Assembly: GCF_042140245.1 (NCBI RefSeq)
Contig: NZ_CP159483.1
Span: 2,294,001 to 2,358,000 of the forward strand
Direction of reading: 5' to 3'
Origin: MH13 sp042140245
Lineage (GTDB): Bacteria; Pseudomonadota; Alphaproteobacteria; Rhizobiales; MH13
Length of the DNA stretch: 64,000 bases
The notes under the pieces were generated by a model. The model did not search any database, was not told where the DNA came from, and saw only the letters and a program-made list of their open reading frames with translations. The first letter of the stretch is position 1, and each line of letters begins with the position of its first letter. Both the position numbers and the translations under genes were made by a program. Positions 33,601 through 41,102 of this stretch are shown here, in pieces.

Positions 33601-33916
33601 AGACGACGGGGAGCTCTTCGCTTTCTGGTTCGATGAAGAAATCGAAGGGATTGATGATCGCCATGTCCGCCAGAAGATCGACCTCAATGGAAAACTCTTG
33701 CACCGGCTCGGGGAAAACAATCCGGGCAGCCCAGTTGCCGTGAGGGTCTTGCTGCCAATTGATGAAATGGCCTTCGGGCTTGATGGTCAGCGCATAGGAC
33801 GGGATGCGCGAACGCGTGTGAGGCGCCGGGCGCAACCGAACCAGCTGAGGGCCGAGGGTGACCGGTCGGTCATAGGTGTAGCGCGTTGTGTGGGTAAGCG
33901 AGGCGAGCAGGGACAT
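30602..33916 (-). CDS. Transglutaminase-like / DUF2126 protein
   Basis: This is a 1104-residue protein. The N-terminal ~300 residues are a bacterial transglutaminase N-region plus core, with a Cys-His-Asp triad in GSCRDSAW, DLHGWTEVY and GLDPTSG. The remaining ~800 residues are the DUF2126 region (TMGGEPTFIS, HYGQGKWYPGE, GGGNHVVVG), which is predicted enzymatic and often found near ATP-grasp/alpha-E proteins that may make a peptide or amide product. Those usual partners are not adjacent here. I chose the ATG at 33916; the frame is open to 33967. It converges on the PhnF-type gene with 9 bases between stops. Confidence 0.9.
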   Translation of the reverse strand: MSLLASLTHTTRYTYDRPVTLGPQLVRLRPAPHTRSRIPSYALTIKPEGHFINWQQDPHGNWAARIVFPEPVQEFSIEVDLLADMAIINPFDFFIEPESEELPVVYSDRLNHDLMAYTRVESQGELFDSFLQEVDASPQNTTTFLVSLNQKVSDAVEYIIRMEPGVQTPHETLEKGRGSCRDSAWLMVHLLRHLGFAARFTSGYLIQLKPDEKALDGPAGTDHDFTDLHGWTEVYIPGAGWIGLDPTSGLLCGESHIPLAGTPHYENAAPIEGVASAANVDFHFDMRVGRVDERPRVTAPIADEAWETLLTVGDQVDDGLVKDDVRLTMGGEPTFISIDDLEGEEWNTSAVGPTKRKLADELTHRLADRFAPGGFLHYGQGKWYPGESLPRWNFAIYWRADDKLIWEDRSLFAREPLEGETSDSAIAKEDGPVAAKTLLLLIAQRLGADSAHLMAAYEDTAAWLSKEAALPDNVTPENAKLASAEDRARIARVFDRGLTEPTGYVLPLARHDDVESDQRWVSEAWSLRRDQLFLVPGDSPVGYRLPLDSLPHLEPEDFPYIEPEDPLADKPPLSDPDAIRARVSEPKTGTPEPTHQHVRTALTIEPRDGKLCAFMPPTKTVEDYLELVTAIEEAAKETGHPIQIEGYHPPADPRISVIKVAPDPGVIEVNVHPASSWRDAVSITEAVYEEARLTRLGTNKYMVDGRHTGSGGGNHVVVGASKAPDSPFLRRPDLLKSIITYWQRHPSLSYLFSGLFIGPTSQAPRVDEARHDTLYELEIAMAQVPHPEEDEPPAPWLVDRLFRDLLTDVTGNTHRAEICIDKLYSPDGPTGRLGLVEFRSFEMPPSARMSLAQQLLIRAIILMCWREPQTPPLARWGTALHDRFMLGAFLWEDFLSVIGDLQQAGFAFDPDWYRAQYEFRFPQFGAISHNGVSMAVRGALEPWHVLGEDGVAGGMSRYVDSSVERIQVEATGYNPARHAITCNGRQVPMHATGAGTHAGGVRYKAWQPWRGLHPSIPVHAPLTFDIVDRWNGRALGGCRYHVGHPGGRNYETPPVNAYEAEARRLARFEAMGHTPGAVTVKEEKPNPFFPYTLDLRTPGPDETR

Positions 33917-34047
33917 GAAAAGCCTTTGTGCGCAGCATAGGTGTGGCGAAGCACAGATACTCGCCAACGTTTAACCTAGAGAGCCGTTGCGGGCCCTGCC
34001 AGCGCAAAGTTGTGGCATGTCTTGCTGAGGACGTTACGGCACGCTGC

Positions 34048-35043
34048 ATGGGAGGCATGCGACACTGGTGGTGGTGGAATCCGACGATAGCTGCCAGAAG
34101 AGAGGGCTCTCATAGTCTGGATTTCTTCGTGCCACTCGCCGGTATCGGTTTTAAGCTGCTGTCTGTGCTCGCCTTCACCTTCATGGTGACGGGCGTCAAA
34201 GTGCTGGGCGACAGCGTACCGGTAGGCCAAATCGTGTTCGCGCGCGCCTTCTTTGGACTGATCCCGCTGGCGATCATGATCCAGTACCAGCACACATGGT
34301 CATCGGCGTTGGCCACCAAACGGCCCATTGGTCACGTCGGTCGCGCGATCATTGGTGCCAGCGCTATGACGCTTTGGTTCATGGCCTTGTCTCGCCTGCC
34401 TTTGCCCGATGCGACGGCGATCAGCTTTGCGCAACCTTTGATCACAACCGCCCTTGCTGTGGTGATTTTGGGCGAGGTGGTGCGGCTCTACCGCTGGTCA
34501 GCTGTGGTCGTCGGGTTCCTGGGTGTTTTGGTGATTTTGTCGCCAAATCTGGGGTTAATCGGCGCTTTGGATGATCCTGACCGGTCGGTTGGTGCATTGC
34601 TTGCCCTTGGATCGGCAGGTTTTATGGCCTTGGCGCAGGTCTATGTGCGTCAGCTCATCAAGACGGAGTCCACCACGGCTGTGGTGTTTTATTTCTCGGC
34701 CATCACCAGCGTGTTTGCCTTGGCCACCTTGCCGTTTGGCTGGATCATGCCCGATGCAACGACCTGGGCCTTGCTGATTGGCCTTGGCCTTTTGGGTGGA
34801 CTTGCTCAGATCCTCTTGACCCACAGCTTCCGTCTAGCACCGGCTTCCGTCATCGCGCCATTTGACTACACGGCCATGATCTTCGCCCTCATAGTTGGAT
34901 ACTTCCTGTTTGACGAGGTGCCAGGGCTTGCGGTGCTTGCTGGATCAGTGCTGGTTGTCGGGGCAGGGTTGTTTGTGATCTATCGCGAACACCAGATCGG
35001 CATTTCGCGCGAAGCGGCCTTGAAAGCACGCACGCCCAGCTGA
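34048..35043 (+). CDS. EamA-family (DMT) transporter
   Basis: This protein of about 331 residues has ten hydrophobic helices in two EamA repeats. Motifs include FARAFFGLIPLAIM, MALSRLPLPDATAISFAQPLITTALAVVILGE and the second-half APFDYTAMIFALIVGYFLFDE. Family members export metabolites such as amino acids or serve as permeases; the substrate is unknown. The start is uncertain: ATGs at 34048 and 34057 both fit, and only the hydrophobic part from about residue 25 on is secure. An XRE-cupin regulator follows 30 bases later. Confidence 0.88.
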   Translation: MGGMRHWWWWNPTIAARREGSHSLDFFVPLAGIGFKLLSVLAFTFMVTGVKVLGDSVPVGQIVFARAFFGLIPLAIMIQYQHTWSSALATKRPIGHVGRAIIGASAMTLWFMALSRLPLPDATAISFAQPLITTALAVVILGEVVRLYRWSAVVVGFLGVLVILSPNLGLIGALDDPDRSVGALLALGSAGFMALAQVYVRQLIKTESTTAVVFYFSAITSVFALATLPFGWIMPDATTWALLIGLGLLGGLAQILLTHSFRLAPASVIAPFDYTAMIFALIVGYFLFDEVPGLAVLAGSVLVVGAGLFVIYREHQIGISREAALKARTPS

Positions 35044-35073
35044 TCATCCGTTTTTGATCCGTTGGGACCCGTT

Positions 35074-35700
35074 ATGGCCGATAAATCTCCGCGCAATGCC
35101 CAAAGCGAAGCCGAGGCGCTGGCCTTTTCCGGGCAGTTGGGCAAGACGATCCAGCGTCTGCGCAAGGCTTATAATCTGTCGCTGTCGGAGCTTTCCGAGC
35201 AGTCCGGCGTTGCCAAATCGATTATCAGCCAGATTGAGCGCAATGAGACAAACCCCACGCTAGCGACCATCTGGCGATTGTCGCAAGCCCTCGATGTTTC
35301 AATCGACCGGGTGCTTTCGGCGGCCCATGATGCTGATTTCGTTGAAGATATCCCACCCAACGATATGCCGGTTCTGACATCAGAAGATGGTAAGATGCAG
35401 CTGACCATTATCGGGTGGTCGAAAACGGTTGAGTGGCTGCAATGGTACGATGTTGCGGCTGAAACAGGTGCGGTGCTGGAATCGGAAGGGCATCAACGCG
35501 GTTCTATCGAGTGTCTGTCGGTGCTTTCTGGCACATTTGAGGTTGTTGCTGGCCAGGAAACACGTCGGGTGGAGGCTGGAGGTACAGTTCGCTATCGGTG
35601 CGACCGTCCCCACACCGTGCGGTGCTTGGAAGCTGGCACAGATGGCGCAAAAGGCCGCGCCACTATGGTCTGCATCCTCAAAGCAGCTGTGATGGAATAG
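35074..35700 (+). CDS. XRE-family regulator with cupin domain
   Basis: This 208-residue protein has an N-terminal HTH_XRE domain (LGKTIQRLRKAYNLSLSELSEQSGVAKSIISQIERNETNPTLATIWRL shows the five-helix pattern, about residues 20-75). A C-terminal cupin_2 barrel (about residues 125-200) includes SIECLSVLSGTFEVVAG and YRCDRPHTVRCLE. XRE-cupin regulators often respond to small metabolites. I chose the ATG at 35074, with GTTGGGA upstream. It is 30 bases after the EamA gene, so it may regulate that transporter; this is inference. Confidence 0.92.
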   Translation: MADKSPRNAQSEAEALAFSGQLGKTIQRLRKAYNLSLSELSEQSGVAKSIISQIERNETNPTLATIWRLSQALDVSIDRVLSAAHDADFVEDIPPNDMPVLTSEDGKMQLTIIGWSKTVEWLQWYDVAAETGAVLESEGHQRGSIECLSVLSGTFEVVAGQETRRVEAGGTVRYRCDRPHTVRCLEAGTDGAKGRATMVCILKAAVME

Positions 35701-35815
35701 TCAATATCATCGCACTGTTTGTTACAATACTTGTCTTGTCGACCAGCAAAAGCACTGCCACTCTTCTTCCCATAAGCGCCAAAAAAAGAAACGGGCGCAT
35801 TAAGAGGGGTGGACT

Positions 35816-37069
35816 ATGGGAAGGACGTCTCGAGCGTTTGCTTTAGCGTATGTGCTTGCCTTTTGTGTTTCGGGGTTAGCGACGCAAGCGCAGGCAGGTG
35901 GGTTTGCTCTGCGTGAGCAGTCTTCTTTTTACCAAGGAACATCATTCGCGGGCGCCGCGGCTGGCGCAACGCTGTCATCAATGTTTTGGAACCCGGCCGC
36001 CTTGGGCACAGTGGGTGATGGTTTCACCAATGAAGCGGTGTTCAGTTTTGTGGTGCCAACAAGCGATGTGACGGTGACCAACACTGTCGCGCCGCTTGCT
36101 ATCACGCCAGGATTGCGCGGCGACATCGGTTTGGATGCGTTTATCCCAGGATCGTACGGCGCGTACCGGGTCAATGAGCGTTTGGCCCTCGGGTTTTCCG
36201 CGAATGGCCCTTTCGGTCTTGCCACCAAATTCCCAGTCAACGATCCGATCCGCAACGTTGCTGGCACAAGCGAGGTTTTCTCGCTCAATGTTGCACCAAC
36301 GGTCGCGTACGAGGTTGCCGATGGGTTCACAGTCGCTCTGGGCGCACAAATTCAGTACATAGATGTGCGATACACCAGCAATTCCTTTGATTTGCGCGGG
36401 GATGATGTTGGCTTTGGCTTCACCGCTGGATTACTTTGGCGACCCCTAGAGGGGACATCGATTGGCTTGGGTTTCCGATCATCGGTGAGTAACACGCTCG
36501 AGGGCTCAGATACGGCAAACAATGTTCCGATCCGTATCGATAACTTCGACACACCTGAAATTGTCACGTTTAGCGTTGAGCAGCGCGTGACAGAGGCTTT
36601 TCGGGTCTCAGGAACCGTCGAATGGACAAACTGGAGCCGTGCCGAAACGTTTCCTGTCATTAACACCAACACCGGTGCACAGCACGTCGTGGGTGTCCCG
36701 ATCAGCGTTGCCCTTGAGTACGATGACAGCTGGTACTTTGCGCTTGGCGGGGAATACGACTATTCGGACGATCTGACGCTGCGGGCTGGCATCGGCTATG
36801 AACTCTCGCCCGTCGGTGATGCGGTGCGCAGCCTTCGTTTGCCCGATGATGACCGGCTTTGGTTATCGGCAGGCCTGTCTTACACGCCACGTGATCACAT
36901 CCGTTTGGATGCTGGCTACAGCTACATTCATGTCGGGGAAACGAGCATTCCCAGCACATTCGCCAGCAATGGCGGTGTGAGCGCCACAGTTGATGCCGAT
37001 GTGCACATCTTCACGCTCGGTGTGAACGTTGCACTGGAAGATGGGCTCGCGGGCTTGTTCGGCCACTGA
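35816..37069 (+). CDS. FadL/OmpP1-family outer-membrane transporter
   Basis: This 417-residue protein has a signal peptide ending QAQA (about residue 27). The mature N-terminus, GGFALREQSSFYQGTSFAGAAAGATLSSMFWNPA, carries the FadL hatch signature (NPA motif). The rest is a predicted 14-stranded barrel with alternating residues and a C-terminal aromatic-ended strand (LAGLFGH). The family moves long-chain fatty acids and other hydrophobic compounds across the outer membrane. AGAGGGG lies 8 bases before the ATG. It is separate from neighbouring genes by orientation on the downstream side. Confidence 0.92.
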   Translation: MGRTSRAFALAYVLAFCVSGLATQAQAGGFALREQSSFYQGTSFAGAAAGATLSSMFWNPAALGTVGDGFTNEAVFSFVVPTSDVTVTNTVAPLAITPGLRGDIGLDAFIPGSYGAYRVNERLALGFSANGPFGLATKFPVNDPIRNVAGTSEVFSLNVAPTVAYEVADGFTVALGAQIQYIDVRYTSNSFDLRGDDVGFGFTAGLLWRPLEGTSIGLGFRSSVSNTLEGSDTANNVPIRIDNFDTPEIVTFSVEQRVTEAFRVSGTVEWTNWSRAETFPVINTNTGAQHVVGVPISVALEYDDSWYFALGGEYDYSDDLTLRAGIGYELSPVGDAVRSLRLPDDDRLWLSAGLSYTPRDHIRLDAGYSYIHVGETSIPSTFASNGGVSATVDADVHIFTLGVNVALEDGLAGLFGH

Positions 37070-37072
37070 CGC

Positions 37073-37852
37073 CTAAAAGGCTCGGCCCAGAAGCCCGCCG
37101 TCGATAAGCAGGTTCTGGCCAGTGATGTAACCAGCATGGCTTGAGCACAGGAAGGCGCAGGCGGCGCCAAACTCGTCCGCTGTGCCGAAGCGCTTGGCTG
37201 GAATAGCGGCGATGGATCCAGCTTTGGTGTCTTCCAAGCTGTTTCCTGTGCGTTTGGCTTGCGCTTCTAAGTTCCCGCGCAGCCGATCCGTGTCCATTTT
37301 GCCCGGCAGGATGTTGTTGATGGTCACATTGTGAGCGGCTGCGTTTTTGGCAACACCGGCAACAAAGGCGGTCAGGCCAGCGCGCGCGCCGGACGACACA
37401 TCCAGCCCTGGGATTGGTGCGAGAACCGATGACGATGTGATGTTGACGATCCGGCCAAAGCCTCGTTCCTTCATGCCGGGCAGGGCGCGTTGGACGAGCA
37501 TGATGGGCGTGATCATATTTTGCTCAACGCCGTTCATGATGGATTGGCTGTCTAAGTCTTCGAACGCCTTGAGCGGTGGACCACCATTGTTGTTGACCAG
37601 AATGTCCGGGTTGGCGCAGGCAGCGAACAGCGCATCTTGGCCTTCTTGTGTGCCAATATCCTTGGCCACGATCTTCACTTCGGGCGCACCCAGTTTTTTG
37701 AGCGCGTGTGCCTCGGAGTCCAGCTTCGCGGCGTCGCGGCCATTGATAACCAGATTGCAGCCTGCTTTGGCCAGATGTTCTGCGCATCCCAAGCCCAGTC
37801 CGCGGCTGGAGGCGCCAACAATGGCCCATTTTCCGGCGATGTGAAGGTCCAT
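37073..37852 (-). CDS. Atypical SDR-family protein lacking the Tyr/Lys catalytic pair
   Basis: This 259-residue classical-length SDR has the dinucleotide motif GASSRGLGLG and the NNNGG structural motif. The catalytic Ser region NITSSS is present (Ser140-142), but the YxxxK site is Ser153...Arg157 (SSGAR). The C-terminal PGKMDTDRL and FLCSSHAGYITGQNLLIDGG are normal. A small known SDR subgroup has this SxxxR replacement, so the protein may reduce a special substrate by another mechanism or only bind ligand. It is transcribed away from plcP, and the 235-base gap holds a dyad. Confidence 0.88.
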   Translation of the reverse strand: MDLHIAGKWAIVGASSRGLGLGCAEHLAKAGCNLVINGRDAAKLDSEAHALKKLGAPEVKIVAKDIGTQEGQDALFAACANPDILVNNNGGPPLKAFEDLDSQSIMNGVEQNMITPIMLVQRALPGMKERGFGRIVNITSSSVLAPIPGLDVSSGARAGLTAFVAGVAKNAAAHNVTINNILPGKMDTDRLRGNLEAQAKRTGNSLEDTKAGSIAAIPAKRFGTADEFGAACAFLCSSHAGYITGQNLLIDGGLLGRAF

Positions 37853-37934
37853 GAAATCTGTGTCTTTCGTGTTGGGTGTTTGCCCGTTGATGGCGGGTTT
37901 TACGACCTTTGGTCAAGGCGGAACGGCCATGCTG

Positions 37935-37950
37935 TGTCACAAAAGTGACA
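37935..37950. promoter_or_regulatory. Dyad in the SDR/plcP divergent region, possible Pho box
   Basis: TGTCAC-AAAA-GTGACA is a perfect 6-bp inverted repeat. Read as two 7-base direct half-sites, it keeps TGTCA and T-G-C-A of the Pho box (CTGTCAT-N4-CTGTCAT). It lies 137 bases upstream of plcP and 82 bases from the SDR start. PhoB control would fit plcP-agt, but a dimeric repressor site is equally possible. Confidence 0.35.
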
Positions 37951-38087
37951 ACAGAATCCCCCAAAGACAGCGCAGGTAGAGTGCCTACTGGTCTTGGCAA
38001 TCGGAACGGCCTATGTACTGGCCAGCAGGCCCCAGACGCGCTGGGGTTTCCGCGTTGACCGCCCAACGGGCAAGAAGGGATTGCACG

Positions 38088-39032
38088 ATGAGCAATCAAC
38101 CCGGCAAGCCGGAACTCACAACAGGTTCTCAACCCCCCTCTGGTGGGCTTGGCGATGCGCCGGATGCGAAAAAGTTTCGCACGCTTTTCCTTTCTGATGT
38201 TCATCTGGGCTCGCGGGGCTGCCAGGCGCATTTGCTTCTAGATTTTATGCGCTTTCACGATGCGGACACCATCTATCTGGTCGGCGACATCGTTGATGGC
38301 TGGCGGTTGAAGAAACGCTGGCATTGGCCACAAGCGCACAATGACGTGGTGCAGAAACTTCTGCGCAAAGGCCGCAAGGGCTCGCGCATTGTCTATCTGC
38401 CGGGCAATCACGACGAGTTTCTGCGTGATTATCTTGGAATGCAGATGGGCGGTATCGAGATCGTGGATACCGCAATCCATGAAGCCGCCGATGGCCGCCG
38501 CTTTTTGGTGGTCCATGGCGACCAGTATGATGTGGTGGTGCGGCATGCCAAATGGCTCGCCTTCCTGGGCGACTGGGCCTACAATTTTGCATTGTGGACC
38601 AACATTTACGTGAACCTTGTGCGCCGCCGGATGGGCTTTGACTATTGGTCGTTGTCGGCTTGGGCGAAGAACAAGGTGAAAAATGCGGTGTCCTTTATCG
38701 GACGGTATGAGGAAACCTTGAGCCACGAGGCTGGGAAGGCTGACGTGGATGGCGTGATCTGTGGTCACATTCATCATGCGACCATGCAAGATGTTGGCGG
38801 GATCGCTTACGTCAACACAGGCGACTGGGTGGAGAGCTGTACCGCTGTCGGCGAAAACGAAGATGGGTCGTTTGAGTTGATAAAATGGACACGCCTCAGT
38901 GCCGCCGGCGAAGCGGAACTGCGGGCCGCCAAGGCCAAACCTGAAAACGTGGCCGATGACCCAGCCCAGGTGCTCGCATTCGATCCCCAGGCGTCCTCCC
39001 GCGATGATGATGACCGCTCGGCAGCAGCCTAG
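38088..39032 (+). CDS. plcP: PlcP-type metallophosphoesterase (phospholipase C)
   Basis: This 314-residue calcineurin-like phosphoesterase of the UDP-2,3-diacylglucosamine hydrolase-like family shows all metal-binding motifs: FLSDVHLG, LVGDIVDGW, LPGNHDEF, VVHGDQYD and CGHIHHA. In Sinorhizobium and marine alphaproteobacteria this type (PlcP) removes the head group of membrane phospholipids during phosphate starvation. The gene immediately downstream is the matching glycosyltransferase, which supports PlcP over LpxH. I chose the ATG at 38088 (AAGAAGGGA upstream); the frame is open to 38013. The first 40 residues are disordered. Confidence 0.85.
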   Translation: MSNQPGKPELTTGSQPPSGGLGDAPDAKKFRTLFLSDVHLGSRGCQAHLLLDFMRFHDADTIYLVGDIVDGWRLKKRWHWPQAHNDVVQKLLRKGRKGSRIVYLPGNHDEFLRDYLGMQMGGIEIVDTAIHEAADGRRFLVVHGDQYDVVVRHAKWLAFLGDWAYNFALWTNIYVNLVRRRMGFDYWSLSAWAKNKVKNAVSFIGRYEETLSHEAGKADVDGVICGHIHHATMQDVGGIAYVNTGDWVESCTAVGENEDGSFELIKWTRLSAAGEAELRAAKAKPENVADDPAQVLAFDPQASSRDDDDRSAAA

Positions 39033-39058
39033 GCTCCTGGTTTCACCCTTGCCGCACC

Positions 39059-40114
39059 ATGTTTGAGTTCAACGCTTCCAATCCCGCGCGCGCTTTGATC
39101 GTGTCGGATGCGTGGCATCCGCAGATCAACGGCGTGGTGCGCACCATTGAATGGATGGTGAAAGAAGCGCCGAAATTTGGCGTGGATCTCCAAGTGCTTG
39201 GCCCGGCGCGCTTTCGCACCATGGCGATGCCGAGCTATCCTGAAATCCGATTGGCTTTGGCACATCCGCGCTCGATCCGCCGCGCCATCCGAGCGGAGGA
39301 GCCACGGGCGATCCATATCGCCACAGAAGGTCCGCTGGGCACCGTTGCACGACGCTTCTGCATCAAGCATGGCCTTGGTTTCACGACCAGCTATCATACC
39401 CGGTTTCCAGAGTATTTGGCTGCGCGCCTACCAATCCCGGAAAGCTGGAGCTACGCGTACATGCGCCGCTTCCACAACGCAGCGACCGGGGTGATGGTGG
39501 CGACGCCCAGTCTGGAAGACGAGTTGCGCGGGCGAGGGTTCAACAATCTGGTGCGCTGGTCGCGGGGCGTTGATCTTGATCGCTACTATCCGCGCCCGGC
39601 GGTGGAACTGCCTTATCCTGGACCGATCTTTGTCTATGTGGGGCGCGTCGCAGTGGAGAAGAATTTGGAGGCTTTTCTTGATCTTGATCTTCCTGGCACC
39701 AAGCTCATCGTTGGTGGCGGGCCAGCGCTGGAAACGTTGAAAGCTCAATATAGTGACGCCGTGTTTGTTGGACCCAAATTAGGGGAGGAATTGGCGCAGT
39801 ATTATGCAGGCAGCGATGTCTTCGTGTTCCCAAGCCTCACCGATACGTTTGGCATTGTGCTCTTGGAGGCATTGGCATCTGGGCTTCCTGTGGCAGCGTT
39901 CCCAATCACCGGTCCGATTGATGTGATCACCGACCCAAAAGTCGGTGTGCTGTCCCATGATCTGCGGGAGGCTTGCTTGGCAGCACTGACTCTCAATCGG
40001 GATGATTGTGCGGCGTTTGCGCAAAATTACAGTTGGCATGAGAGCGCCAAAGCGTTCTTTAAGCACCTCTATCCGCTCAAGGCTGATTGGAGTGTGCCGG
40101 ACTATGATCACTGA
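39059..40114 (+). CDS. agt: Agt-type diacylglycerol glycosyltransferase (GT4)
   Basis: This 351-residue GT-B fold glycosyltransferase has an N-terminal acceptor domain (VSDAWHPQINGVVRTIE, HIATEGPLGTVAR, TSYHTRFPEY). The C-terminal donor domain includes FVYVGRVAVEKNLEAFL and the EX7E-like FPSLTDTFGIVLLEALASG. In rhizobia the gene next to plcP (agt) makes glycosyl- and glucuronosyl-diacylglycerol from the diacylglycerol PlcP releases, replacing phospholipids. It starts 27 bases after plcP and its 3' end overlaps the next gene by 11 bases. Confidence 0.85.
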   Translation: MFEFNASNPARALIVSDAWHPQINGVVRTIEWMVKEAPKFGVDLQVLGPARFRTMAMPSYPEIRLALAHPRSIRRAIRAEEPRAIHIATEGPLGTVARRFCIKHGLGFTTSYHTRFPEYLAARLPIPESWSYAYMRRFHNAATGVMVATPSLEDELRGRGFNNLVRWSRGVDLDRYYPRPAVELPYPGPIFVYVGRVAVEKNLEAFLDLDLPGTKLIVGGGPALETLKAQYSDAVFVGPKLGEELAQYYAGSDVFVFPSLTDTFGIVLLEALASGLPVAAFPITGPIDVITDPKVGVLSHDLREACLAALTLNRDDCAAFAQNYSWHESAKAFFKHLYPLKADWSVPDYDH

Positions 40115-41090
40115 TACCGCGACACTGTCGCTCGACGCTATTAAGGCAGCGCAAAACCGGATTGCTGGTGAAGCGGTTGTGACGCCGCTTATCAACAATG
40201 CTTATCTTGATGAGGTTGTTGGCGGGCGTGTCTTTTTGAAATGCGAGAACCTGCAGCGCACTGGCTCTTTCAAGTTCCGTGGCGCCTACAATGCGATTGC
40301 TTCGATGAGCGCCGACGAGCGCGCCAACGGCATTGTTGCGGTTTCCTCCGGCAATCACGCTCAAGGCATCGCAGAATCTGCTCGCATGTTTGGGGTACCG
40401 GCCACCATCATCATGCCATCCAGCGCGCCAGCGATAAAAACGAAGCGTGTGCGTCGTCTCGGCGCCAAGGTTGTGCCCTATGATCGGGCTGTCGACGACC
40501 GCGACAGCTTTGCGCGCGACCTGGTTGAAGAGACCGGTGCTGAGTTCGTGCGCCCCTATGATGATGTACGTGTGATGGCCGGGCAGGGGACTGTGGGCCT
40601 GGAAACGGTTTCTCAGCTGGGCGCGCTTGGCTTGAGCGCAGATATTGGGCTCGTTTGCACAGGAGGCGGTGGTTTGTGTGCAGGTGTTTCAACCGTTTGG
40701 CGTGATGCCTTTCCTGCCATCGATATCTTTGCGGTTGAACCAGAGGGATATGACGACACGGTGCGCTCGCTCGCCAGTGGTCAGCGTGAAGCCAACATGC
40801 CTGGCGCCTCATCGATTTGCGATGCCATTTTGACCGACCGACCAGGGGAGCTGACCTTTCCAATCAATGTTGCCAACCAGGTGCGCGGACTTGCCGTTAG
40901 CGATGACGAAGTGCTGGACGCGGTGGCGTTTGCCCTGCGCGAGCTCAAGCTGGTGGTGGAGGCAGGGGGTGCAGTGAGCCTCGCTGCGCTGCTGGCAGGT
41001 AAGATTGATCTTGAAGGGCAAGTGGCGCTTGCGGTGCTGTCGGGTGGCAATGCTGATCCAGCTGTTCTGGCCCGGGCTTTGCAGCGTTAG
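40104..41090 (+). CDS. PLP-dependent threonine/serine dehydratase-like enzyme
   Basis: This 328-residue fold-type II PLP enzyme has the lysine in GSFKFRGAYNA and the substrate-binding SSGNHAQG. The glycine-rich phosphate cradle is CTGGGGLCAG, and the C-terminal Ser/Cys site is VLSGGN. There is no ACT domain, so it resembles catabolic threonine dehydratase, serine racemase or hydroxyaspartate dehydratase rather than biosynthetic IlvA. I chose the ATG at 40104, which overlaps agt by 11 bases and removes a 34-residue non-homologous stretch. Its presence in the plcP-agt transcript is unexplained. Confidence 0.88.
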   Translation: MITDTATLSLDAIKAAQNRIAGEAVVTPLINNAYLDEVVGGRVFLKCENLQRTGSFKFRGAYNAIASMSADERANGIVAVSSGNHAQGIAESARMFGVPATIIMPSSAPAIKTKRVRRLGAKVVPYDRAVDDRDSFARDLVEETGAEFVRPYDDVRVMAGQGTVGLETVSQLGALGLSADIGLVCTGGGGLCAGVSTVWRDAFPAIDIFAVEPEGYDDTVRSLASGQREANMPGASSICDAILTDRPGELTFPINVANQVRGLAVSDDEVLDAVAFALRELKLVVEAGGAVSLAALLAGKIDLEGQVALAVLSGGNADPAVLARALQR

Positions 41091-41102
41091 ACTGGTCTCG
41101 TG

